From contig JASLVM010000006.1 of assembly GCA_030741355.1 (NCBI GenBank), forward strand, positions 1-58,433: DNA of 58,433 bases. Reading direction: 5' to 3'. Under the pieces are notes generated by a model. That model made no database searches, had not been told where the DNA came from, and was given only the letters and a program-made list of their open reading frames with translations. Below are positions 43,965 to 53,068 of this stretch, piece by piece (within the stretch, counting starts at the first letter, position 1; each line of letters opens with the position of its first letter). A program made the position numbers and the translations under genes. Origin of the DNA: Candidatus Poseidonia sp. GTDB taxonomy: Archaea > Thermoplasmatota > Poseidoniia > Poseidoniales > Poseidoniaceae.

Positions 43965-44630
43965 ATGGGGGGCAAGGTTGCTGCGTATTTCGACCTTGAC
44001 GGAACCCTTCTCAACGCGTCGAGTGAAAAGACCCTCACCGCTCACCTTGCACGGCGCCGCCCTTGGAGAATTCCGTGGGGGGCGTTGGCCTGGACCACCG
44101 GCTTCATCACCAACATGATTCGGGGCCGAGCGGTGTACGACGCAGCACGAAATCGTGGGCACCTGTCGCTTGCTTCATGGGCTATTCTTGAACGCTATTC
44201 CAAACAACTCGCCGGTGAGAAACTCAAGCCCTCCATCCCCCCTCAAGCGTGGGAAAAACTTGCTTGGCATCGAGAGCAGGGCCACCGCCTGGTGTTGGTC
44301 ACGGCGACCGTAGCGCCCATGGCCGAAGCCATGGCAGAGGTGCTCGGTATGGACGCCGTGTACGGATGCGGGCCCGAGGTGCGAGAGGGTATTTTGTCGG
44401 GTTCAGAACGGGGTTGGAGCGTGCCTCGACGCAAAGGCAAGGTACCGGTTGTTATGGCCGACGCCGAAGCCAACGGGCATGATTTAGCGGCATGTTACGG
44501 CTACGGAAACACCCTTGCCGACTCTTGGTTCATGGCGCTGTGCGGTCATGCGATCGCCGTCAGTCCCGAAGGCCCACTTCGCCGTCATGCAGAGGCGAAC
44601 GACTGGCAGATTGTCGACTGGACTTCGTAG
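43965..44630 (+). CDS. HAD-superfamily (subfamily IB) phosphatase-like protein
   Basis: The 221-residue protein has HAD motif I AYFDLDGTLLNASSE (nucleophile Asp and acid Asp), motif II VLVTATVAPMAEAMA (Thr), and motif III/IV GYGNTLADSWFMALCG with the preceding basic KGKVPVVMADA. The helical cap between motifs I and II and the spacing fit HAD-IB, the phosphoserine-phosphatase group. Substrate unknown. ATG 43965 used; ATG 43961 is out of frame. No membrane segment. Confidence 0.85.
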   Translation: MGGKVAAYFDLDGTLLNASSEKTLTAHLARRRPWRIPWGALAWTTGFITNMIRGRAVYDAARNRGHLSLASWAILERYSKQLAGEKLKPSIPPQAWEKLAWHREQGHRLVLVTATVAPMAEAMAEVLGMDAVYGCGPEVREGILSGSERGWSVPRRKGKVPVVMADAEANGHDLAACYGYGNTLADSWFMALCGHAIAVSPEGPLRRHAEANDWQIVDWTS

Positions 44631-44631
44631 G

Positions 44632-44640
44632 TTTATATCC
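44632..44640 (+). promoter_or_regulatory. TATA box for the 333-residue hypothetical gene
   Basis: TTTATATCC centred about 26 bases before ATG 44661. ATG 44652 would be too close for a leaderless start. Confidence 0.45.
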
Positions 44641-44660
44641 CCTCAAAAGCCATGGATGGC

Positions 44661-45659
44661 ATGAGCGAAGAGTTTGATGGTTTAGGTGCATTGTTTGGTG
44701 ATTGTTTTCGAGAAGGGACCGTCCAAGAGATTCGCCGAGATGACATGCTTGACTCCATGCTTAACATCGCCAAGTCCGCCAAGGTCGCCGCTCGACTGGT
44801 GACCGAAATCGTGGAAGAGCACGAAGACCGAATGCAGCTGGACCAGGAAGGACACCTCATCATCGTCGGCCGGCTGGCCATCTACCGAGTTGACGTGAAG
44901 TCCTTCATGGGGAAATTCGTGAATCCATTCAGTTACAATTCCTTTGACGTGGTGGAAGTTCATCCAAAGACCGGACTGGTCAAGGAGCCCAAAAGCGCTT
45001 GTGTTCAGGTGCGTCACCAAGAGAACATGCCCGCATACGACTTGTTTGCAGGCTACCTCCTCGGGCTGCTCAACGATGAGGTCTCTTGGCTTCATGAGAG
45101 TTTGAGTCCACTGCGACGAACCCTGTTCCAAATCTACGGACTCGCACGTTCTCCCCTTTCACCCAGCATGGAACGGCATTTTGCCAACACCGTGGGCGGC
45201 GAATTTGATTTCGTCAACGACACCTTCACCTTTGAAGGCACCAATGGATGGTCTTGGCGACTTCACTACGGGCTGCCGCTGAACAAGGGCTATCGCATCG
45301 AATACCAGAAACCACGACAGACCTGGTGGAACCTTCTCTTTGACGACCACGAAAAAGAAACCACAGGACACTATTCTGTGTGCGGCTTCTTCGAAGTGGT
45401 TGAACATCTTGGCGAAGCCCCCGGTGGTTTGAAGGGCGCCAGTGACTGGCAAACCGACCCCATTCTCTTGCGAAAAATCGCCGCAGATTACCCTGCTCTC
45501 GCCAAGTCTTTGGTTGGAAAAATCACCAGCAGTGATTACTCCCCAGATGAGATTTACACCGACTTCGAGGAACCCATCGACGGTGAGAAGGCTGACATCA
45601 TCAAGGACTTGGACATCCAGGTTCTTCAGACTGCAGGCGTACCGTTAGCTCACGCTTGA
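44661..45659 (+). CDS. hypothetical protein, soluble
   Basis: A 332-residue protein without signal peptide or membrane segment. The middle part has many aromatics in strand-like stretches (LIIVGRLAIYRVDVKSFMGK; KPRQTWWNLLFDDHEKETTG; SVCGFFEVVEHL), and the ends are helical with DSMLNIAKSAKVAARLVTEI. I do not recognise the family. Stand-alone leaderless gene by its TATA box; ATG 44661 chosen over 44652 for spacing. It ends 10 bases before the tRNA-Arg 3-prime end on the other strand. Confidence 0.65.
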   Translation: MSEEFDGLGALFGDCFREGTVQEIRRDDMLDSMLNIAKSAKVAARLVTEIVEEHEDRMQLDQEGHLIIVGRLAIYRVDVKSFMGKFVNPFSYNSFDVVEVHPKTGLVKEPKSACVQVRHQENMPAYDLFAGYLLGLLNDEVSWLHESLSPLRRTLFQIYGLARSPLSPSMERHFANTVGGEFDFVNDTFTFEGTNGWSWRLHYGLPLNKGYRIEYQKPRQTWWNLLFDDHEKETTGHYSVCGFFEVVEHLGEAPGGLKGASDWQTDPILLRKIAADYPALAKSLVGKITSSDYSPDEIYTDFEEPIDGEKADIIKDLDIQVLQTAGVPLAHA

Positions 45660-45669
45660 GGATGAGGGT

Positions 45670-45746
45670 TGGCGGCCCCACCGCGATTCGAACACGGGTT
45701 CGAGGCTCCGCAAGCCTCTGTGATATCCAAGCTACACTATAGGGCC
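45670..45746 (-). tRNA. tRNA-Arg (anticodon GCG), CCA encoded
   Basis: Minus-strand cloverleaf: acceptor GGCCCTA/TGGGGCC with U-G pairing, D arm with AGCTTGGAT loop, anticodon arm GAGGC-TTGCGGA-GCCTC giving GCG (reads CGC/CGT), T arm CCGTG-TTCGAAT-CGCGG, discriminator G then CCA. No intron. Confidence 0.93.
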
Positions 45747-45770
45747 ATTTCGCCCGAATGGCCGCCCCCA

Positions 45771-45776
45771 TTTAAG
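45771..45776 (-). promoter_or_regulatory. TATA-like box for tRNA-Arg
   Basis: Minus-strand CTTAAATG centred about 27 bases before the tRNA 5-prime end at 45746. Confidence 0.4.
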
Positions 45777-45839
45777 CGCGAGGGTGAACCCTTTGGTGCA
45801 GAGGCAAGGGTTCATTGACGACGCCTCCGTGCTTCCTCC

Positions 45840-46253
45840 ATGGCGGTTGAAATTCAACGAGCGGTTGAGTTCTCAATGATCGACATGGCCAATGTGGCCT
45901 ACTATCCCCGAATCTTCGATCTCGCTCACAAGGTGTTTGAGGAGGCATGGCTTCTGATGTGCGGGGTTTCTTACCCCACGCTGATCAACGAACAAAGGGT
46001 TGGATTTCCCGTCGTTTCCTTGAATTCAACCTTTCACGCCCCCCTGCGTTATGGGGACATCATCACCGCCTCCGTGGGCATTACATCCATCGGCACCACG
46101 TCCTTGGGATGGAAGTACGTGTTTCAAAACCAATCAGGAGAGACCCTCTGGGTCTCTGAGCAAGCAACGGTTTGCGTTGACATGGACACCATGGAGAAAC
46201 AACCCATTCCTGAAGGCCTGCGTCAAGGTCTACAGCAACATTTGGAGGATTGA
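45840..46253 (+). CDS. acyl-CoA thioesterase (4HBT hotdog fold)
   Basis: A 137-residue hotdog-fold thioesterase: the N-terminal VEFSMIDMANVAYYPRIFDL has the Asp-x-x-x-Val region of the 4HBT group; PLRYGDIITASVGITSIG and LWVSEQATVCVDMDT follow in the usual order. It would hydrolyse a thioester, probably an acyl-CoA, in the cytoplasm. The next gene starts 3 bases after the stop, so the two form an operon. ATG 45840 chosen. Confidence 0.85.
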   Translation: MAVEIQRAVEFSMIDMANVAYYPRIFDLAHKVFEEAWLLMCGVSYPTLINEQRVGFPVVSLNSTFHAPLRYGDIITASVGITSIGTTSLGWKYVFQNQSGETLWVSEQATVCVDMDTMEKQPIPEGLRQGLQQHLED

Positions 46254-46256
46254 CCC

Positions 46257-46835
46257 GTGGCAAACGATCCCTTGAACGACGTCAAACCCGACCGAACGGG
46301 CCCCAAAAACCTCGCCATCCTGCTCTTCCTTGGGTCACTCCTCGTCTTGGTGTACGGTTATGCGGACTTGCAGGCCCATCGGGTTGGATTGAGCGATGGG
46401 CAGGTGGACACATTGTTGGCCACCCCCAATGCACAAGGTGGCGAGCCCACGACGGTTGAGGACTATCGCGCTTTTGAGGAAGAAGCCCGTGAGAACCACG
46501 CCTTCCTCATCAGGGCTGTTTCCTTGTTGACGTCCGGCGGTTTGTTACTCGTTGGCGCCATCCTTCTTCATCGCTTACGACGACTGGGCGCCTACCTCTG
46601 TACGGGTGGAGCCCTCATCGGGTTATTGGGTGGAGTCGGTGCCAGTTTCATGGTACGCTCCTCAGCTCGAACGCATCTGCAAGAGGCCGTGGTGACCACG
46701 TACGAGGCTTGGGTCTACATTTGCGGCGCCATGATGGGGCTTTGCTTGGCGGTTGCGGCTTTGCCGTTGCTCAACCTTCGTGCCAGCATGGCGCTCCAAC
46801 CCGTGCGCTTGGTCGTGAACGACGAGTCAGAGTGA
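46257..46835 (+). CDS. hypothetical membrane protein (four segments)
   Basis: A 192-residue protein from a GTG start (MANDPLNDVKPDR) with about four membrane segments (NLAILLFLGSLLVLVYGYAD; SLLTSGGLLLVGAILL; LCTGGALIGLLGGVGASFMV; AMMGLCLAVAALPLLNL). Between the first two is a loop of about 70 residues. No family recognised. It follows the thioesterase with 3 bases between and its stop abuts the convergent pentapeptide-repeat gene directly. Confidence 0.7.
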   Translation: MANDPLNDVKPDRTGPKNLAILLFLGSLLVLVYGYADLQAHRVGLSDGQVDTLLATPNAQGGEPTTVEDYRAFEEEARENHAFLIRAVSLLTSGGLLLVGAILLHRLRRLGAYLCTGGALIGLLGGVGASFMVRSSARTHLQEAVVTTYEAWVYICGAMMGLCLAVAALPLLNLRASMALQPVRLVVNDESE

Positions 46836-47282
46836 TCACTCGGATGGGCGTGGCCACTTTTTGGCAAGGGCCTTTCTCAAGTCGTCATCCATGATGGCGT
46901 TCCACCAATCGCTTCCTTGCCAAATGGCGTATTTGCCTCTGATGCCTCGAAGGTCGGCGCCTTCAAATTGGCAGTTTTTGAAATTGGAAAGGTTCAGCCT
47001 TGCTTTTCGAAGGTCCGCTCCTCGGAAATCGGAGTGGTCAAAAGCCGATTTCATCAAATCCGCTTCCACCATCGATGCTCGCCGGAAATCACAGGACGTA
47101 AAATCCCCTTCCGTCAAGTCGGCTCGGTCGAAGATGGTCCGCCGGAAATTTGACCCGCTGTGACGTCCTTTCCGGAGAATGGATTCCGCATGATTTTGGA
47201 ACGAATAGTCCACAACCACGGCTTCTTCTGCCGTGGTTTCGTCGTCCCTTGGGTCGCCTTGTCCACCGCCCGACATCACCAT
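46836..47282 (-). CDS. pentapeptide-repeat protein
   Basis: The 148-residue protein contains a run of pentapeptide repeats A(D/N)LxX from about residue 43: SNFRRTIFDRADLTEGDFTS, then DFRRASMVEADLMKSAFDHS and DFRGADLRKARLNLSNFKNC. This folds into a right-handed square beta-helix. Such proteins often mimic DNA or inhibit gyrase, or take part in membrane assembly; nothing chooses here. The first 38 residues are acidic. A conserved-looking WQGSDWWNAIMDDDLRKAL ends it. It starts 10 bases after the winged-helix-like gene upstream, likely one operon. Confidence 0.82.
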   Translation of the reverse strand: MVMSGGGQGDPRDDETTAEEAVVVDYSFQNHAESILRKGRHSGSNFRRTIFDRADLTEGDFTSCDFRRASMVEADLMKSAFDHSDFRGADLRKARLNLSNFKNCQFEGADLRGIRGKYAIWQGSDWWNAIMDDDLRKALAKKWPRPSE

Positions 47283-47291
47283 GCATTCACC

Positions 47292-47780
47292 TCAAGCGTT
47301 GGAGCGCTTGTCGAGGTGTGCTTGGCCTTCGGGTGTAAGGATTGCGAATCGGTTTTTGTCGTCTTTTCCGGTTGGGACCATGAGGAATTTGCGTTCCTTG
47401 AGTCGGTTGAGGTACAAGGAAAGATTGCCGGGAGGTTCAATGCCTGCGTCGGTGAACAGTTCGTTGACGATCCGGGGGGGGCTGTCCTCGATTCCTTCAA
47501 CATCGCGCAAATAGTGGATGGCGCCGAGCACCTGGTCGGGCTTTCTGGTCAAGGCACAGTTTTCCAGCAGGGCGCGGAAGGCAGAGCCACGTTCGGGGAG
47601 CCCGGCTTCACGGGCGGCCGTGACAGCCGCTTCCATGGCCGATTCACGTGCCTCTCGGATGCGTTCAAGCAAGACCGTCCAAGTGTGTTCAGCCTTGACG
47701 TGACTGAGTTGTTCATCGATTTGAATGCTCGCGCCTTCCAGGTCGATTTCAACGTCGCCTGCTTGGATTGTGAGTCTCAA
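47292..47780 (-). CDS. hypothetical protein with possible winged-helix domain
   Basis: A 162-residue soluble protein. The N-terminal half is helical (VLLERIREARESAMEAAVTA). The C-terminal half (IVNELFTDAGIEPPGNLSLY and LNRLKERKFLMVPTGKDDKN-RFAILTPEG) looks like a winged helix-turn-helix of the kind seen in archaeal regulators, with the wing formed by the last two strands. It is the first gene of a two-gene minus-strand unit with the pentapeptide-repeat protein. Family not recognised beyond this. Confidence 0.6.
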   Translation of the reverse strand: MRLTIQAGDVEIDLEGASIQIDEQLSHVKAEHTWTVLLERIREARESAMEAAVTAAREAGLPERGSAFRALLENCALTRKPDQVLGAIHYLRDVEGIEDSPPRIVNELFTDAGIEPPGNLSLYLNRLKERKFLMVPTGKDDKNRFAILTPEGQAHLDKRSNA

Positions 47781-47924
47781 TATTCACGCCCTCACTACGA
47801 AACTGAATCTATTCATTCATAACCTTATGTTGGAAAAAAAAATACATTTTTGTGCGAATTTGGCGGTTCAATGAGGGGAAACCGACTTAAAAGTGAGGTG
47901 GCCACCTTGACATGAGGCCTTTCT

Positions 47925-50900
47925 GTGATTCGACGTCAGTTCCTTGGTCTGCTCTTTGTTTTCCTCTTCATCGCGCCAGCCTGGTCGGTGATGTTTGCTC
48001 AAGCAAGTGGCGGCAATATCGCCACGTTCTCGACGGGCAATGCGGAGGAAACCGTTGTCATCTCTTCCGGCCAGCACACCTCCCTCGGATTTGACCTGAA
48101 CCGAAACACCACCATCACCTCAGCTTCCTTTTTCATCAAACCCGCCACCACGGGTTCATCTGTGGGGGCCGTCGACATTGACGCCAATGCAGACGGCGTT
48201 CCCGAATGGTCGTTCAACGATACCGGCTACGGTGATTTTGGACATCAAACCCTGTTCACCAACGGCAACACTTCGGCGTCCCTCTCCATCAACCCGAACC
48301 AAGGAGCCGTGACGAATCCCGACTCTCCCCCGTTTTACTTGCCCTCAGGATCCACCGTCTCCAGCTCAACCCTTGAAATCGGCTTCTCACCTACGCTCAT
48401 CGGTGGATTCTATTCAACGGGCTACATCCATGCCGTTGACAAGGGCGATTTCAACAACGACAGCAACGTGGATTTCGCCCTCCTCTCGAGGACCGCCAAC
48501 GTCTCATCGGGCAACACCACTCAGCCCGGGCAAAGTTCGGTTGCGGCCTTCCGAGTTGCCTCCTATGACAACAACACAGGCATCACGCTCTCGTCTTGGG
48601 TGACCACTTGTGCCAACGCCACGCGGATCATGGCCGCCGACGTCAACGGTGACTCGTTTGATGATGTGGTCGGTTATGCTCCAGCCGACGACCAACTGTG
48701 CATCCATTTCACAAACACCACCAGCGGGGGCTTTGAGCCTCAAGTGAACGTAACGCACGTTTCGTCCATCATCGACTTGGCGTTTGGTGATTTTACTGGA
48801 AATGGCCTGGACGAGATGGTCTCCATTCAATCAAGCGGGAAGGTGTCTGTCGACCAGTTCAGCAACCGCACAAACGCCTTTTCAAACCGGGATTACACCA
48901 CGGTGAACATTGCAGGCACCGCCAACCCTGCCACCTTAACCCACATGTTGTTCGCTTATTTCGACGGACCTAACAACCTCCCCTCGCTGGTTGCTTGTCA
49001 ATCAAACGGCGCCGCCGACATCATGTTTTGGTCAACCACCACCGGCACCATCGCCACCGGTAGCAGCCTGACGGGCGTCTCATCCGACGCCGTTGTGGGT
49101 GATTTCGACGGGGACCAAGATTTGGACATCGTCGCCTCTACGCCAAACGGGCATCGCTCCATTGAAAATCGAGGCGGCACAGGCTGGGACGGCGATAGCC
49201 ACAACCGCCTCATCACGTTGACCAACGCCACCGTTCTCGATTACGATTTGGACTCTGCTTCTCATCTGCTCATCCCGAACGTGGGGACCGTCGACGCAAA
49301 TCCTGCCACCTTCACCGGCAACATCTCGGCTTACGGGTTCCAAAGCGGCTGGAATTACGACAACCGTGTTCGAAGCCAGACCACCGATGTATTCGAGCCG
49401 TGGACTTCGCCGCGAGCCATTCATTTTGGTGATATGGACGGTGATGGCTCCATTGAACAACTGATTCTCGCCGGAGAAGGCAGCAATCACGGTGTGTTCA
49501 TCTCAGCCTACCATCGCATCGGCTACGACATCGACAAGGACGGCGCCGTTGACGTTGAAGCGGGAGGATACGCAGGCAACGGCAGCAACGGTTTGAGTCC
49601 ACTCATGCTTCAAGACACCACGGGGAACTTTACCACGTCCTTGAACGTCCTTTCACCAGGTTTGCCTTACACCTCTGACGGTTATGGCACCCAAATGGCA
49701 GCGGTGAACCTCTCCATGCATTCCATCACCCAAGGGTCCTTCACCTTCGACAATTTGGACATTCGCTACGTCGCCAATTTCCTGGTCAACAGCAACCCTT
49801 CGCTCTCTGGAAACTTGAGCAATGTCCTCAATCAGCAGATGACCGCAGGTTCCGGTACCCTCCACGTTCCTCTTCATATCAACACAACTTCGAACGGAAG
49901 TGTGGAACTGTTCAGCCCGACCGTGGCTTATGTTGACGGCGCGCCGAACATTGCGTTGCCACCCACACCCGTGCTCACACTTGTGGACCTCGAGCCCGAC
50001 CGCGTCGTCATTGAATGGCAACCCATCACCGAATTCGGTGACGACCTGCTCGACTTCGTTGTCTATCGTTCGGTCATGGGCCAACCGTTGAACATTGAGG
50101 CTCCAATTGAAAACACCTTTTCCAACAACACCATTGACACCGGTGTACAACCGGGTCAGTCGTGGACCTATTGGGTGCAAAGCGTCCACAGCTTCGGCAT
50201 CACGAGCAACATTTCGGCGCCGCTCAGCGTCACTGTGCCCTACCCCGCGCCCAAATCCTTCATTCCCAACTTGACAGCGACGGACGTGCCGAACGACGAA
50301 GGTGGCGCCATGAACATCTCCTGGAGTGCCGGGGACGAGTCCATCGTGGAACACCACGTGTTCGTTCTGCCGTCAACATTCAACGATGTGAGTGGCCAAA
50401 CCACAACCATCACGGCAGAAGCGAACGCCACCTCCGTTGAGATTACGCAGGACAGTACGGGGACCCCCCTCGTCGATGGAACGCCGTACTTTGTCGCTGC
50501 CATCGGCGTGGATGTGTACGGTAACGCTTCAATGAACGTCACCGCCATTGGGCCAATCTACACTCGGAACGACACGAGCTTGACCACGACCTTGGACGTG
50601 GTCTACACCGACTTCACCCAAAACGAACTGACCGAGACGGTTCTGCTGGCCCGAACCAAGGGGCTGGTCGTTGAGGCGGACCTCCATCAAGCAGGAACAG
50701 CGATCGCCAACGCCACGCTGACCCTCACCATCACCGACGATGAGGATTCGTTCATGTTGGACATGACCACGGACGAAACGGGTCATGCCTCGCTGACCGT
50801 TGACGCATTGTCCAGTCTTGGTCCCATTGAGGCCTTGGGCGCCATGTCGCTCTCCGTGAGTTATTCCGGCAGCGAAGGCGATGAACAACACCAACCTTTG

Positions 50901-52253
50901 TTGGGCGCCAGCACCAGTCAAGATGCCTACGGGACCGTTTTGGTCACCATCACGCCCGATGAACCACTCCCACTACAGTCGAACGAACAATTTGAGACGT
51001 TGTTGATGGTGGACGCTGTTGACGCTACGCAAAACGCCTACCTTGCGAATCTCATGGTCCCTTGGAGCGCCACCGATGCAGAAGGGAACGAGACCAGCAA
51101 CGGTGTCGCTGAAGCCAGAGGAAACGAACTTGCTGTCGCTGGTCAGGGCGCATATGACGGACGTTTGACCGTGTATCTCAGCACCGACCCACCAGCCTAC
51201 TATCTTCCAGGCATGATGGCGTCCTACGCTTTCGAATCCTCTCCGGATACCGCCGACAACGAAACCAACACCACCGATGAGACCAATCAGACCACCGACC
51301 CGGTCTTCCCCGATGTCACCCTGCCTGCCACCGTGGATTGCGGAACGGCCACCTACGAATGGGACAGCAACGCTACGGATGTTCTCATCACCTGTACGGT
51401 GACCAATCCGAACCCGTTTGACGTGATGGTTGGGTTCGCATGGAAGGTCGTCCCGGGTACGCCACCCGCCATTGAATTGGTCCACAACGAGGCAGATGGC
51501 GACACACCCTCCTTGACTGCAGAGGCCAACGGTACAGTTGACCTCACCTTCTCGTTGGTCCGAAACGGCCCAACAGAAGGCATGTTCCCAGGCCTACAGG
51601 GTGAAGGCTACATCGTCTCTCTCACCTGTCTTGACTTCGGAGATAACGCTTGTAGTACCATGACCGATGACACGGCTTCTACCGAGGGAGAACTCCAGTG
51701 GACGCTTGGTGAGATGCCCGTCCAAACGGTGGATGACAACCCGATTCAGGACGAAACTGAGAATGCGATGACCCCCGTGCTTGTTGGCATCGGACTTGTT
51801 ATTGCGCTGGTTGTTGGCGTGATTGGTGTTCTCTACTTGCGAAGCAACATGGACGAGGATTTCTTTGATGACGATGACGATGACGAGGATTACTATCAGG
51901 AAGCCATGGACGCTCCGGAGATGGCTCCGGGCGCACAATCTCTGAATTTGGCCGCCTCCAAATCCCTTGATGAATTGAAGACTTCAGGCAAAGACCTTCA
52001 CAGCGATGCCCCAGAGGGGCTCGCCAGCTCGCCAACCCTCGGCAGCAGCGCCGACGCCTTTGAGTTCGGTGCGACTGCCGAAGACGCCGTTCCGGACGTC
52101 GAAGACGCCGACGAGGAGGAATGGGTCGAGGAAGAAGAAGGTGATGACGGCATCACCGTTGACGAAAACGGCACCGAATGGTGGGAAGACGAAGAGGGCG
52201 TTTGGTGGTACCGAGAAGAAGGATGGGAAGACTGGGCCGCTTGGGAAGAATGA
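47925..52253 (+). CDS. large surface protein: FG-GAP/VCBS repeats, Fn3 domains, membrane anchor and Trp-rich acidic tail
   Basis: The 1442-residue protein starts at GTG 47925 with a signal peptide (RRQFLGLLFVFLFIAPAWSV). Residues about 160-560 hold FG-GAP/VCBS-type calcium loops (DKGDFNNDSNVDFALLS, DVNGDSFDDVVGYA, DFDGDQDLDIVAST, DMDGDGSIEQLILA), the integrin-like propeller repeat. Two fibronectin type 3-like domains follow (about 680-885; DRVVIEWQPITEFGDDLLDF, GQSWTYWVQSVHSFG), then beta-sandwich modules to about 1270. One membrane segment (PVLVGIGLVIALVVGVIGVL, about 1282-1302) is followed by an acidic cytoplasmic tail with VTVDENGTEWWEDEEGVWWY and REEGWEDWAAWEE. It is an anchored adhesin-like protein. 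The following PAC2 gene begins 55 bases after the stop. Confidence 0.83.
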   Translation: MIRRQFLGLLFVFLFIAPAWSVMFAQASGGNIATFSTGNAEETVVISSGQHTSLGFDLNRNTTITSASFFIKPATTGSSVGAVDIDANADGVPEWSFNDTGYGDFGHQTLFTNGNTSASLSINPNQGAVTNPDSPPFYLPSGSTVSSSTLEIGFSPTLIGGFYSTGYIHAVDKGDFNNDSNVDFALLSRTANVSSGNTTQPGQSSVAAFRVASYDNNTGITLSSWVTTCANATRIMAADVNGDSFDDVVGYAPADDQLCIHFTNTTSGGFEPQVNVTHVSSIIDLAFGDFTGNGLDEMVSIQSSGKVSVDQFSNRTNAFSNRDYTTVNIAGTANPATLTHMLFAYFDGPNNLPSLVACQSNGAADIMFWSTTTGTIATGSSLTGVSSDAVVGDFDGDQDLDIVASTPNGHRSIENRGGTGWDGDSHNRLITLTNATVLDYDLDSASHLLIPNVGTVDANPATFTGNISAYGFQSGWNYDNRVRSQTTDVFEPWTSPRAIHFGDMDGDGSIEQLILAGEGSNHGVFISAYHRIGYDIDKDGAVDVEAGGYAGNGSNGLSPLMLQDTTGNFTTSLNVLSPGLPYTSDGYGTQMAAVNLSMHSITQGSFTFDNLDIRYVANFLVNSNPSLSGNLSNVLNQQMTAGSGTLHVPLHINTTSNGSVELFSPTVAYVDGAPNIALPPTPVLTLVDLEPDRVVIEWQPITEFGDDLLDFVVYRSVMGQPLNIEAPIENTFSNNTIDTGVQPGQSWTYWVQSVHSFGITSNISAPLSVTVPYPAPKSFIPNLTATDVPNDEGGAMNISWSAGDESIVEHHVFVLPSTFNDVSGQTTTITAEANATSVEITQDSTGTPLVDGTPYFVAAIGVDVYGNASMNVTAIGPIYTRNDTSLTTTLDVVYTDFTQNELTETVLLARTKGLVVEADLHQAGTAIANATLTLTITDDEDSFMLDMTTDETGHASLTVDALSSLGPIEALGAMSLSVSYSGSEGDEQHQPLLGASTSQDAYGTVLVTITPDEPLPLQSNEQFETLLMVDAVDATQNAYLANLMVPWSATDAEGNETSNGVAEARGNELAVAGQGAYDGRLTVYLSTDPPAYYLPGMMASYAFESSPDTADNETNTTDETNQTTDPVFPDVTLPATVDCGTATYEWDSNATDVLITCTVTNPNPFDVMVGFAWKVVPGTPPAIELVHNEADGDTPSLTAEANGTVDLTFSLVRNGPTEGMFPGLQGEGYIVSLTCLDFGDNACSTMTDDTASTEGELQWTLGEMPVQTVDDNPIQDETENAMTPVLVGIGLVIALVVGVIGVLYLRSNMDEDFFDDDDDDEDYYQEAMDAPEMAPGAQSLNLAASKSLDELKTSGKDLHSDAPEGLASSPTLGSSADAFEFGATAEDAVPDVEDADEEEWVEEEEGDDGITVDENGTEWWEDEEGVWWYREEGWEDWAAWEE

Positions 52254-52307
52254 TTCTTCCGTGAGCCTTTTCATTGGTCCTTGATTGGGAGAGACGGAGG
52301 CAGAACA

Positions 52308-53066
52308 ATGGATGCCAACTTGCAGTCCTATTCGCTCGTTCTGCATCAAGACGCTGACCCACGAACGGGAGGCGTTGCTGTCTGCGGCTTCACGACCGCC
52401 GGCATGGTCGGCGTCATCTCCACCTCGCACATCATCAAAACGCTTGATTTGAGGCAACTCGGCACGGTCATGCACAAAGATTTCCCAGCAGTAGCCCTCA
52501 TTCACGACGAGGTGCCAAAACACCCTGTACGTGTTTACCAGGGCGAGAACATCGGGGTGTTCACTTCGGAAATCCAGTTTGGTACGGAGACGGACATCAT
52601 GTTCGCCTCCACCGTCTTGGAATGGTTTACCAAAGGTGGATTTGACCGATTGATCATCATCGACGGCATCACCCGTCCAGAAAAAGAATTGAACACGGGA
52701 GAATTGTTTGGTGTCGGTTCCATTCCAGCAGCACGGGCCCGTCTCAAGAAACTCGACATTGAACCCATTCAGCAAGGTATCGTCTCGGGAATAACCGGCT
52801 TTTTACTCGGGGAAGGCGATCGGCTTGGTATCGACATCACGGCCCTTCTCTCCGAAGCCAGTCCAATGTATCCTGACGCCCGAGCGGCCGCTCTTGCGGT
52901 GGAGGCGGTCAGCGACTTAACCGGATTCGAAATTCCTCTGACCGAACTTCTTGAAAACGCTCGCTCCATTGAAGACAGCGTTCGGGACATCATCGAAAAC
53001 GCATCACAAATGTTGCCAGCGCCCGATGAAGACAACATCACGGACATCGACCCGTCGTTCGGGTGA
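52308..53066 (+). CDS. PAC2-family protein (second paralogue)
   Basis: A 252-residue PAC2 protein: GVAVCGFTTAGMVGVISTSH, MHKDFPAVALIHDEVPKHPV, YQGENIGVFTSEIQFGTETD, FDRLIIIDGITRPEKELN, VSGITGFLLGEGDRLG, and PDARAAALAVEAVSDLTG. It shares the family order and the PDARAAA core with the copy at 38615 but is otherwise divergent. The start ATG 52308 has an upstream GGAGGCAG; the frame is open to a TTG at 52281. Role as for the first copy: related to proteasome assembly chaperones, exact function open. It is convergent with trm1, 2 bases apart. Confidence 0.85.
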   Translation: MDANLQSYSLVLHQDADPRTGGVAVCGFTTAGMVGVISTSHIIKTLDLRQLGTVMHKDFPAVALIHDEVPKHPVRVYQGENIGVFTSEIQFGTETDIMFASTVLEWFTKGGFDRLIIIDGITRPEKELNTGELFGVGSIPAARARLKKLDIEPIQQGIVSGITGFLLGEGDRLGIDITALLSEASPMYPDARAAALAVEAVSDLTGFEIPLTELLENARSIEDSVRDIIENASQMLPAPDEDNITDIDPSFG

Positions 53067-53068
53067 GA

